DNA from: Pelargonium cotyledonis
Lineage: Eukaryota > Streptophyta > Magnoliopsida > Geraniales > Geraniaceae
NCBI GenBank assembly: GCA_036897625.1
Contig: JAYMTA010000570.1
Span: forward strand, 1-26,705
Direction: 5' to 3'
Length of the DNA stretch: 26,705 bases
Below the pieces are notes generated by a model. It made no database searches. It was not told where the DNA came from and was given only the letters and a program-made list of their open reading frames with translations. Positions 9,886 to 20,600 of this stretch are shown one piece after another. The translations under genes and the position numbers were made by a program. The first letter of the stretch is position 1; each line of letters opens with the position of its first letter.

Positions 9886-10090
9886 ATATCAAGAACATTG
9901 GATATACTCGATTTTAAGTTCGATTAGACTTTATTGTAACTTCAGAAGATGTCCAAGCACTCGTACCCAATCGAACATGGTGATGGATTAGCATGTTTAG
10001 TTTCTGCCCACCGGATATCATTAAGTTCTATCTGCAGCGTATATTGTGATTTCCAGTTCAGTTTGGTCAATATTGCTGCATAGAAAACGA
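9886..10090 (+). pseudogene. Second 3'-end scrap of a lost WAK gene
   Basis: 9886-9984 resembles the last ~33 codons of WAK B. The peptide DFIVTSEDVQALVPNRTW followed by a stop aligns with YCFVASSADEQPLVFNQT of WAK B and [11 protein letters not shown] of WAK C. The downstream sequence from 9976 (catggtgatgga and following) is a diverged third copy of the WAK 3' flank. It is unconnected to any kinase exon, so it is the end of a deleted or recombined gene between WAK B and WAK C. Confidence 0.6.
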
Positions 10091-10266
10091 GTGTAGGAGT
10101 GTCTCCATTAGCAGATAGACATGTAGAATGAGTATTTGTTGGCTACATATAATATTCTGTCAACTTGCTTCCTGCTTTATTGTTATTTTTAAACAATATG
10201 CATAATTTTATATGATCTGGTTGGTCCATTTTTCATAGTTTGGAACTTTCCTGGGTGGGAAAACCA

Positions 10267-10273
10267 TATAAAA
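10267..10273 (+). promoter_or_regulatory. Probable TATA box of WAK C
   Basis: TATAAAA about 180 bases before the WAK C start codon, preserved in the duplicated copy at 6260-6266 with its surroundings (catataaaatccagtgcc). It is assigned on sequence, position and conservation between the two copies. Confidence 0.5.
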
Positions 10274-10452
10274 TCCAGTGCCTTATTTTGACCAAAACAC
10301 CATTTGTTGTTTTCCAAGGAAATCATTAAGATGTTGTATTTTGACAAAAAAGAAAAAAAAAGATCATCTTTCTTCTTCTTCCTTGTTGCTTCAATGTATA
10401 TATATGCTTAAATATGAAAGTACTGAAAGAACAGAGCAACTGAAACAGAACA

Positions 10453-12545
10453 ATGGTTGTGCAATTGGTGCCATTGCAGTTGTTTCTGTTACTTTTGCCA
10501 TTGAGCACATTGGTACTTTCATCATCTCTGTCAAAGTCTGGTTGTCCAGAGAAATGTGGAAATATCACCATTCCTTATCCATTTGGAATAGGAAAGGGTT
10601 GTTTTCTTGATGATTGGTTTGAAGTAGTCTGTGTTGGCTACGACGTTAATGACACAGCTGTCCTCAACAGAACCAATCTGGTGGTTGAGCAGACCGGGTT
10701 CATTGATCCGAAGATGCAAGATACTACGAATCCTAGTACTATTCGTGTTAAGTATCCGATTACAACCAAATCAAATTGTTCTGGTGGTCTTTTTGACAGT
10801 GATGTTGGGGACATGACAGGAAGTCCTTTTGCCTCAGCACCATGGAAGAGTTGGAGTTTATTCAAGCTGAGGTGGAATGGGGCATGCCTAACTCCACAGC
10901 TGAGGCAGCAAGAATAAGAGCACAAAGTAGACTCGCGAACTCGTCTTTCAGTTGCAGGGAATGGTATGCTGATGTTCCAACTATTGATTGTAGATGCAAG
11001 GATGGTTTTAGAGGAAACCCGTATATTTCTAATGGGTGTCAAGGTGAATTTTCGCTTCGTTCAACATGTCGACATGTTCTTTGCAATTTGCATTCATATC
11101 AGTTTACTGTTTACTGATACATAATCTTTGTTTGTGTTTATGTCATTAGATATTGATGAATGTAAGGACCAACTGGTCAATCCTTGCTGGGGTTTAACTT
11201 GTGTGAACACTTATGGAAGTTACAGATGTGAAGCTGATCAAGAAAAAACTCAGATAAAGATTATACTTATAGGTATTGGAAATTGGAATGGAACAATCTT
11301 TGTTAAGTTCTGTTTCTTGTTACAGATTTCATTTGTTTTTTTTTTCTTTATAATGCCTCAGGTCTTTGCTCTGGTCTTGGATTTGTGATCTTCATCATTG
11401 TCATATGGTGGTTGTACAAGGTTTTGAAGAGAAGGCGAAAGATGAAACTCAAGAAGAAGTACTTCAAAAGGAATGGTGGATTGTTGTTGCAACAACAATT
11501 GTCTTCAAAACATGGTTCAGTTGACACAACAAAGTTGTTCACCTCGAAGGAGCTCGAAAAGGCTACTGATGGTTTCAGTGAGAATCGAGTTCTTGGGAGA
11601 GGAGGTCAAGGCACTGTCTACAAAGGAATGTTGCCGGATGGAAGAATTGTTGCTGTCAAAAAGTCCAAAGTAGAATCCGAGGGGGAGATTGAACCGTTTA
11701 TCAACGAGGTAGTGATTTTGTCACAAGTTCTACATAGGAATGTTGTCAACTTACTAGGTTTTTGTTTGGAGACAGAAGTTCCTTTACTGGTTTACGAGTT
11801 TGTCCCCAACTACGAGTACTTGCATGACCAAAATGAGGAGTTCCCAGTTTCATGGGAAAAGCGCTTGCAGATTGGGAATGAAATAGCTGGAGCTCTTGCC
11901 TACTTGCACTTCTCAGCTTCCATTCCCATCTATCACAGAGACATCAAGTCTTCAAATATACTTCTTGATGATAAGTACAGAGCAAATATAGCTAATTTTG
12001 GGACATCAAGAACAGTTGATGTTGACAAAACTCACATTACAACATTAGTACAAGGCACATTTGGGTACTTGGATCCCGAGTACTTCCAATCAAGCCAGTT
12101 TACTGATAAGAGCGACGTTTATAGCTTTGGAGTTGTGCTTGTCGAGCTCTTAACCGGACAAAGAGCAATATCTTCATTGAAGACACAAGAAGGTAGGAGT
12201 TTAGCTACTTATTTCCTCATCTATATGGAGGCTAACAAGTTGTCCGACATTCTTGACACTCGCGTAGCAAAACAAGGATCGAAAGATGATATCTTGGCAG
12301 TTGCAAACCTCGCAAGAAGTTGCTTGAACTTGAACGGGAGGCTAAGGCCTACAATGCGAGAAGGTTCCATGGGGTTGGAAAGGATCATGACCTCGCAAAA
12401 GGCCTCGAATGGCGACAGAAACTACGAAGAGATTGAAGAAACCGGGCCTTGGGATGGTGTTTCTGTTTCCACTGGATATGGAATGGACACTAAGAGAGAT
12501 TCATCTGTAGATGCTCAACCATTGTTGCCAAGTCAATCATGGTGA
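10453..12545 (+). pseudogene. Wall-associated kinase-like gene (WAK C), collapsed ectodomain and NFG kinase
   Basis: Exons 10453-11043, 11150-11272 and 11362-12545. The start gives a signal peptide and GUB_WAK domain (CPEKCGNITIPYPFG). Exon 1 is only 591 bases against 880-904 in the siblings. The frame breaks near 10840, between GSPFASAP and the later ectodomain (EVEWGMPNSTAEA), which resumes in another frame through CRCKDGFRGNPYISNGC. The exon-2 EGF-like module (DIDEC) and the membrane span are intact. The kinase frame is open to the end and keeps [27 protein letters not shown] and GYLDPEY, but the Mg-binding DFG is NFG (codons 11994-12002). The hinge also has a short deletion (NYEYLHD for NGTLSQYLH). 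A full receptor cannot be made from this exon model. Even if translated from an internal start, the kinase would probably be inactive. Confidence 0.8.
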
Positions 12546-13370
12546 TGAAATCATGTGTGCAACAACTTATAGTTTCTGTTATGTACTTCTGTATCAGATT
12601 GTTTTTTTGGCTTCTGTTGACATGTGTATTGCTTCATTTTTTTAGCAGTTCTCTTGTGTATTTCTGTTCTCTTTTCAACATTATTTGAGAAATGACTTGG
12701 TCACGGATATTACACGTGTCAGCTTCTTCTTAGTCTAAAGAAGTTGCTAAAAGAGCTGCAAGATTCATATGTCATAGCAAACTAACTTGACCAAACTACA
12801 CATGAGTCATGACATATATATATATATATAAAAGAATTGCCAATTCCACAGAACCCATCACATTTCATTGTAATTTGGTCAAGAAAACAATTATTCAATG
12901 GCTGAGCTCCAATCCAGCCTACCAATGAACCAATATTCTATAACCTATCACCATCAGAACAAAAAAATTGGCATCAACAAGTCAATCTTCAACAAATTAA
13001 ACTAAATATCAGATAGTTTCTAGCTCCTCAGTCTTTTTTTACTATTCTGATACACTAAACTTGTAGAAAATTCAAAGGCTTGCTGTGAAGGAAACATTGC
13101 CATTTCATGTTCTTCTCTCAATCAGCAAATTAGCTTTAATCATATTTGTTTCAGTAGATCAGCATCTTGTTTATAATTCGTGGCGTGCACTGCATATACG
13201 TATTGCGCAAAAGCAAGAACTTAAAAAAGAATCTACAATGCTGATAGGCATTGCACATAAATATTAACTCAAAGCAGAATTTACTTACACATATAAATGT
13301 AATGTAACAACATCAATCCCTAAACTTATGAACAACCTATGCAAGATATGAAATCACACGTATCAATCTG
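12546..13370. other. Tail-to-tail spacer between WAK C and WAK D
   Basis: AT-rich DNA that must contain both 3' UTRs. Apart from an (AT)9 tract at 12814-12831 I see no repeat and no gene; the short open frame near 13085 has no recognisable features. Confidence 0.5.
12814..12831. repeat. (AT)9 microsatellite
   Basis: A plain AT dinucleotide tract in the spacer between WAK C and WAK D. Confidence 0.85.
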
Positions 13371-15749
13371 TCACCATGTCCCGAATGGTAAAAGTGGCAT
13401 GGCAGCAACTGTATTAGGAGATATGCAGTTGATATTTCTAGAAGCTGTGGAAGTCGAAGTAGCATCCCAAGGCTCGGTTTCTTGGCTCCTCACATACTCG
13501 ATTTCTTCGTGGTTTCCTTCGACAGCAATAGCCTTTTGCGACGCACTGATGCTTTCCAATTCCTTGGTGACTTCTCTCATACTAGGCCTATTTCTCCCAT
13601 TCAAGTGCAAGCACCTTTTCGCGAGGTTGGCAACTGCAGCAATCTCTCCCCTGCCTCCTTGCTCCACAACTTGAGCATCAAGAATATCGAACAATTCGTC
13701 TCTCTCCATTGTCATGATGAAGTATGTAGCTAAACTTCTACCTTCTTGCGACCTCGTGGTAGATATTGCCCTCTGCCCTGTCAAGAGCTCAACAAGCACT
13801 ACACCAAAGCTGTAAACGTCGCTCTTATCTGTATACTGGCTTGATTGGAAGTACTCGGGATCCAAGTACCCAAATGTGCCATGTACTAATGTTGTGAGGT
13901 GAGTTTGATCAATAGCAACTGATCTTGATGTCCCGAAATCTGCTACTTTTGCTCGGTATTTGAGATCAAGTAGTATGTTTGCAGACTTGATGTCGCGATG
14001 AAAAATGGGGGTAGAAGCTGTGGAATGCAAGTAGGACAGAGCTCCTGCTACTTCAGTAGCAATCTGTAAACGCATTTTCCATGTAAATATCATGAACTCT
14101 TCGTTCTTTTCGTGCAAGTACTGAGAAAGTGTTCCATTTGGGACAAACTCGTAAACAAGAAGAGGCACTTCTGTTTCCAAACAACAGCCTAGCAGCTTCA
14201 CAATGTTCCTATGATTAATCTGTGAGAGAATCACAACCTCATTAATAAAGGACTCAATTTCACCAACATTCTCTATCTTCGACTTCTTGACAGCAACAAT
14301 CCTTCCATCAGGCAACATTCCTTTATAGACAGTACCTTGACCACCTTGTCCAAGAACCCTATTCGCATTGAAACGATCAGTAGCTTTCTCCAACTCCTTG
14401 GAACTGAACACATTTGTTTGCTCAACATTGCCTTGACACGAAGAGAGCTGTTGTTGCAGCAACAAACCACCATTTCTTTTGAAGAAATGTTGCCTTCGTT
14501 TAGCCTTGTTTTGCTTCTTGATCATTTTGTATAACCACCATACACCAGCAGCTAAAAACAGCAGCCCAAAACCAGATCCAAGACCTGCACATCACTTAAA
14601 TAAGCCAATTACAACAATTGTTACAATCCAAGAGACTGAGATTGGAGTGTACAATGTCACATACCTATAATTAGTCCACTGATTTGAACTTTCTTGCTTA
14701 CACATCTGAAAGATCCTCCAAAATTCTCACAAGTACCAGTTCCATTACACGTAGACGATGGATCCCACAAGCATTCATCAACATCTGAGGAAAAAAGGAA
14801 ACAAAAACATGGATAAGCATATGCTCTTGATTCTTGAAATAGATATATAAGTGCGCGTATTTGAAGTACCTTCGCATCTACCACCAAGATAAGGGTTCCC
14901 TTCATACCCATTATCACAATAGCACTGAAGAGTTAATTTATCTGGGTTCACATCCGAATCTGCATAACCAGTACCACAGGAGAAGAAGAAACCTACACTC
15001 CTTTCACGATCTATTTGCCCTGGCATTTTGGTTTGTAGTACAGACCATTCCAAAACTGCAGGAGCATAGTCCAAATCTCTCATGAAAGAAACACAAGATG
15101 ACTTGTTGATTTCCTTGCTAAACCAATCTTTATCAGCCAGGAACGCGTACGCGCATTCCTGAGGCCTTGAAGTGTTGAAAGTCACATTGAAAGCATCAAG
15201 AAATGTGGAGATTGTTGCCTGACAGCAATTGCTGCCACTTACACTTGCATTGGTGCTGCAACGGGAGAGGCACTCAACGCGAACTTGATTTACACCCGGT
15301 TTTGAAGGATTGATTGAGGCTCGACTGTTGCAACCCGCAGCACTGAAAATGCTTTTCTCTTGGGAGTAAACAAAAGTACTGCCAGTGAAGTTCACAGCTG
15401 CACCAGCTGATCTGATGCCTTGACAGCCTGAGGACAGTATCGGACTGTTTACGCGGATCAGACCAGTAGGCCTGGGATCTTTCCCATTTGGCAAAACAAT
15501 TGCAAGAACCTCCAGGTTGGCTTTCTTCAAGAAAGGCACAGAGCTCGTGCTGGAACTCGAATTCCTGCACTCTATCTCGAACCATTCATCAAGAAAACAA
15601 CCTTGTCTGATGCCAAAAGGATATGGGATCTTGATGGTTCCATCCCCGCACGTTTCTTGACAATTAGGCTTTGTCAGATTCACTGATGCTGAAACTGCCA
15701 GTGTACTCAATGTTGGCCAAAACAACAGGATCATGAACTGCATAGCCAT
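13371..15749 (-). CDS. Wall-associated kinase-like receptor (WAK D), intact
   Basis: The best preserved member: exons 15749-14870, 14784-14665 and 14584-13371 on the minus strand, 737 aa. A signal peptide (about 1-22) is followed by a GUB_WAK domain ([28 protein letters not shown]), the Cys-rich WAK ectodomain ending [17 protein letters not shown], and an EGF-like module in exon 2 ([19 protein letters not shown]). The membrane span is at about 337-355, followed by a basic stop-transfer (KKQNKAKRR). The kinase has [11 protein letters not shown] near 411-421, VAVKK with Lys ~433, HRD 529-531, DFG 549-551, GYLDPEY and [16 protein letters not shown]. It is an RD kinase with all catalytic residues in place. 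The C-terminus ends PLLPFGTW, like WAK C. By family knowledge it is a cell-wall sensor at the plasma membrane. It diverges from the other three in the ectodomain and faces away from RRP46. Confidence 0.93.
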
Positions 15750-16375
15750 AACAGTAACTGTATCTGTTTCTGTTTCTAGATCAAGAAATGACCAATTTTA
15801 TTATATCCTTTAAACTGTTTCTTTTTGGTCTCTGTATATAGATGAGACACAGTTCAATGACTTTTGAAGCAATCATAGTACTTTTCCAACATAGGTCCAC
15901 CATTTTTGAAATTGTCAGCAAGTCAAGAGAGGCCATCTCCATTGAACTTTTCTTTGTCATTAATGTGTAACAATGAAGATTTACAATATTCAATTGCTGA
16001 TAATTCTTGCTTTTGGTAAGAAACTATATTTTGTTTTTATAAACAATTTGGAAATGTGAAAAAAAAAAAAAAAAAAAAAAAACTTGATGTAACTCATTAC
16101 TTACCATTGAGAAAAAGGAAATTTCTTTGCAGGTTTTTTCAAAACCTCATGGCATGAGCTTTTTTGCATACGTTTTGACTTTATTATGAATTATTTGTGT
16201 CCATTTTCAATATTCATCTTCTAGCACTCTTGCACTGTTTCATGCATATACAGTGTTTGGTTCATCTTTTGGAATAAGAGAAATGTTGAGTTAACTCAGT
16301 CAATTTAATTTCATGATTTAAAATAATAAAATGATAAAAAAAGAAATTGATGTCCTTTTGCGTTTCGCGGGTACA
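15750..16375. other. Divergent spacer, WAK D promoter side
   Basis: AT-rich. On the minus strand a TATATA word near 15835-15841, about 90 bases before the WAK D start, could be its TATA box. A run of about 24 A ends at 16082. Nothing else is recognisable. Confidence 0.35.
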
Positions 16376-17698
16376 GTCTTCACCGTCTCCCGCCTCCCGC
16401 CTCACAACCCTACCTGTTCGCCGTCGATTCTGTTTACTCCGTCGCCGGTTTCCTGTCTCCGTTCTCCATTACTCTCGCGAGGTGATACAGCTTGACTCTG
16501 CTGAACAGAAATAGGTGACAATATAATTTTTGCATCACAACATCACGAAACAATGTCTTAGGGTTCAATGATTTGTTTGAAGTGTTATTTTTATTTTATT
16601 TTTTAATGATGAAATCAGTATGTTATTGCATGAAACTTCGATTTGATTGTTAGTGCTACATACATTATTTCCAGTTTGAATGTGTTTCTCTACACTGCTC
16701 TGTTACTTGCTGTGGTCTTTGGGCTTTAAATCATAAAGGTCTCTCCTTTGGGGGCAGTTGATGCGTTTCCCAAATTGGGTTGCTCTTGTTCTTCGAGAGC
16801 CTCTCTGGGTTGCTCATGTTTTTCTACCTTAGTGTTCACAAAATAATTGATATGTTTGTAATAAAGTATAAAGGGCTGCATGCTAATGCTAAAAGCTTTG
16901 GGGTCTTATATTGAGAACTTTGTCTAATTGGCTTGTAGACAGTAGCATTGGCAAATAATTAGCATTTCAATTTCTTCAAGTTTTCGTTTAATTGTGTAAA
17001 GGGTTTTGTATTCATATTTTGTTAGATCACAAAAGTACCAACATATCACATATGCTGTTGACAGGTAGTACTAGTTTTTGGTTAATGTACTATGTTGTGC
17101 TTGTTGATGGTGTTTGGGTTGTTCGTTAGGACATCAGTCTTCATTCACTACAGCATTTACATCTTATCTTGCACATGAGTTTGTATTTGTGGCTTTAGTT
17201 ATATATTACGGTTAAATGCTTTAGCCTTTCAGGCATGCGCTTTTGCTTTGGAGATATGCATGCTTGGTTTAGGTTGGTTTTGGGGAAAATAAAGAAAAGA
17301 ACAAGATGAACCACAAACTTTTGTTTTTCAAAATCACCAAACCAAACTAGCCCTGTTTTACAAAGAAAACCTAATCTAAACAAAATTCGACCTTGTTAAT
17401 TGGTTTGGTTTTTCAGTTTGAGCTATCCTATCTCCTAGGTGGGTTTTTAGGCCATTATATTTTTAAGGACTAAAAAGAAAGTTAGAAAGAAAGCAATAAC
17501 CAAATCAATTCTTTTATATATATCCAAACTATTAAGCTCATGGAACTCGTATGCCAAAATCCCTAAGATCAAGTCAACCAATTGTTTCTCTTTTTCGTTT
17601 TACTTAGCTTCAATTCCTTTGATTTATTTTTCTTATTTCCACTTCAAGTTTTTGAGCTTATCTGTAATTGGAATTTTGTGAAGTGAGCGTGAGAAATA
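16376..17698 (+). promoter_or_regulatory. Probable RRP46 leader: GC-rich first exon and 5' UTR intron
   Basis: A sudden C/T- and GC-rich patch (16376-16481, with cgtctcccgcctcccgcctc) is unlike its AT-rich surroundings and is typical of a plant housekeeping transcription start. It ends in a good donor (gcgag|gtgat at 16481/16482). A matching acceptor may be at 17648, 50 bases before the start codon, leaving an intron of about 1.2 kb. The rest is T-rich, intron-like sequence without genes. Transcript data would settle the exact borders. Confidence 0.4.
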
Positions 17699-20600
17699 AT
17701 GGCAATGGATAGGTCTGATGGCCGTACAGCAAACCAATTGAGACTGCTTGCTTGTTCTCGTAACATTCTTAATCGTGCTCATGGTTCTGCTAGTTGGTCT
17801 CAAGGTAAATACCTCCACTAAATAGTCTATTCCTCCACTAAATCATGCGTGAGATCAAATTTCATTTTGTCAAGTAGCCTTGTTTTGGAAAATGTTGATG
17901 GATCAATATTGTTTGGTTTTAGGAGATACAAAAGTTCTTGCTGCAGTTTATGGACCGAAAGCTGGAACAAAGAAGAATGAAAACCCTGAGAAGGCTTGCA
18001 TTGAAGTCTTGTGGAAGCCTAAAACAGGGCAGATTGGTTAGTTTTTTTTTTTTTTTTTTCGCCTTTTTATATGAACTAGACATGCATATCTATAGATGTA
18101 AAAATACCTTTTAGATATGATATATTACAATTGCAGTATAATATCACCAAAACATGTTTTGACATAGAGGAGTACTACTCTTTCCCCAATGCATGTGGCT
18201 CAAGGAGTTTCTCTGATAATTGATTATTTTATTTATTCTGTAGAAATTGATTTTTATTAGTAGAAACCTAGTGATGAAACCTTGGAAGTACATTCACCAT
18301 ATAGCAGTTACTGATAGAAATTTATTAAGCCTAATGCATTCTCATATAGCTTGATTCACCAATCATGAATTCTGAGTTTATTATGTTATTTATGTATAAT
18401 GGTTTGACATTCATATTGACTGGTGGAATTAGAGGCATATTGTTAGTTCTGGTTCAGAGTGCCTTATGCAATCCTGACCTCTATTTTTTCACATATTCCC
18501 ACTTTATTTAGGAAAACCTGAGAGAGAATATGAGATGGTACTGAAGAGGACATTGCATAGCATCACAACATCAATTATAGTTCAGGTAAGGCAGTCTATG
18601 CATTGAACATAAATATCTTTGTCGGTACGCATTGATAATTTCTAGATCCTTCAAATCCAACAACTGATGGTATTGTTGGTCAATTGACTTTTCTAAACTA
18701 TTCTCTGATACTGCAAATAATATAGTTCTCTCTGTGTGATTTTCATAATGTAATCAAATTCCAGCCTCTGCCGATATTAAAATCCTCAAAGAACTATGGA
18801 TTTGCCACTATTTTTATTAGGAATGATTTTGCAAGAATCAGACCTAGGATATTTTGCATCCAGTGGAATTTCTCTTTCATAGGTTGGGAGTGTGAATGTC
18901 CCATCAAATCCTAATCCTTCATATCTACCACTGCCCGGGGCTTATCTTTATGGAATCCCAAATTTTAGGCATTATATTTACATAGAGGCAAATGGTAATA
19001 ATGATGAAGTATGGATACAGAGATTAACTTAACTATTCAGATTATACCATTCATGATCATTATCAAATGCTTTTAACTTTCCTCTTGAGTCAGTTACATG
19101 AATGTTATGCTTGTCTAGAAATCTGGACCACCTTGTGTCCATCCCCTGTTTTTTGGATTGTTTTTTTCTTTAAGATAATTGAGTCCAAAATCAGTTTCCT
19201 GTTACGGTTCTTTAGCTTTTGATGTGTATCATGCTGAAGTTAGTGACAAGGATTGTCACTTGACTAGCATCTTTAGTTGACATTCATTTTTTATGTTTAA
19301 ATTTCAGGTAGTCAATGATGATGGCGCTGTATCCTTCATAGTCATGCATTGTTATACAATTTGATGATGGTCATTTCTGCATGTAAATGTGTACTATTAA
19401 ATGCAACTTTTCACTGTTTTCCCATTTAATTTTCATTGACTTTGGGGTTATTTGAACAATCATGCAAATCCTAGCTAGATGCAAAGCTTAATCTTTAGCC
19501 TCTGCTGAATTCTCATGGTTTACACCTTTATAGTTTCAAATTGAAACCCATGGATGTTCCAATGATATGATGTCATTCCTTACCTTTTACCCATTTCCCT
19601 TCTCCAATATTGAAATGACTTTACTTATATATTTCTTTGTTACTACGATCTTCACTTTCCTTGAAGCATCTATATTTGAAGATGCCCTTAACTATATCCT
19701 TGTATAGCTTCTCCCATGCCATAAATGCATCATGTGCTGCACTTGTAGATGCTGGAATCCCTTTAAAGCATCTTGCTGGTAATACTGCTCTAAGTCATTT
19801 CTTACTGTGTTCATTCTGATAAACGTGCTTTGACTGATTAATACTGGTTGTGCAGTTGCAATTTGTTGTTGTTTGGCTGAGAGTGGATGTGTTATCTTGG
19901 ACCCCACCAAATTAGAAGAGCAGGTTTGTATGCTTATCTTATTTGATTTTCTGTCATCTTTCTTAGTTGCAGATCGATGAGGACTAGTTGTCATGGAATT
20001 ATTATTTGTATTCGACTTTTTATTGGCATTATAATCAAAATAGAGCCTGACAACAGAAATGAAGATCATAAAAAAAAAAAAAGGAAAAAAAGAAGAAAAA
20101 AAAAGAAGAGAAGTGATGGATTCAAATGTAATAAAAATGTCAAAATTGAAAGGAAAGAAAAGATGTATGGGTTGGACTCTAACATGCTCAACTATTTTTC
20201 TATATAGTAAGAGGGACTTTTTTTTTTTTGAAGGTATAGTAAGAGGGAATTTTGTTCTTGATGAAAATTAATTCTTACCAGTTCATTGACGGTTACCTAA
20301 CCACTAAGGGTGGCGCAGTTGGTTAATCCAGCTGTGTGAGTGGGAGGAGATCTCAGGATCAATTCTCACTCAACACATCATTAGTGGTGGTGGTGTAAGA
20401 GACCACTTTGGTGCGGTAAGGTGCCAAAAACTCTAGGCTAGGGTTAAGAGAAATATTCTCTTTCCTGAACAATATTGGTTACTTGTATATATACCTTTAG
20501 GCCGTCGATTATCAAAAAAAAAAAAAAAAAAAAAATTAACGGTTACCAAACGACCACTTGTATACAACCAATCAATGGGTAGACAAAGAAGTTGGAAATT

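Noticed and set aside
10842-11043. Separate small gene starting at the internal ATG
   Set aside because: It is the displaced-frame second half of WAK C exon 1, with family motifs, and has no signal peptide of its own.
15781-17818. Short minus-strand open frames at 15781-15993, 17195-17383 and 17633-17818
   Set aside because: No family features. The last overlaps RRP46 exon 1 on the opposite strand, and the others lie in leader or promoter DNA.
19977-20271. Lys-rich open frames
   Set aside because: Translation of an A/G tract inside RRP46 intron 6; no start context or homology.
20311-20380. tRNA gene
   Set aside because: A and B box words exist, but the sequence lacks a tRNA fold and acceptor stem and leads into a SINE body with A-tail and target-site duplications.
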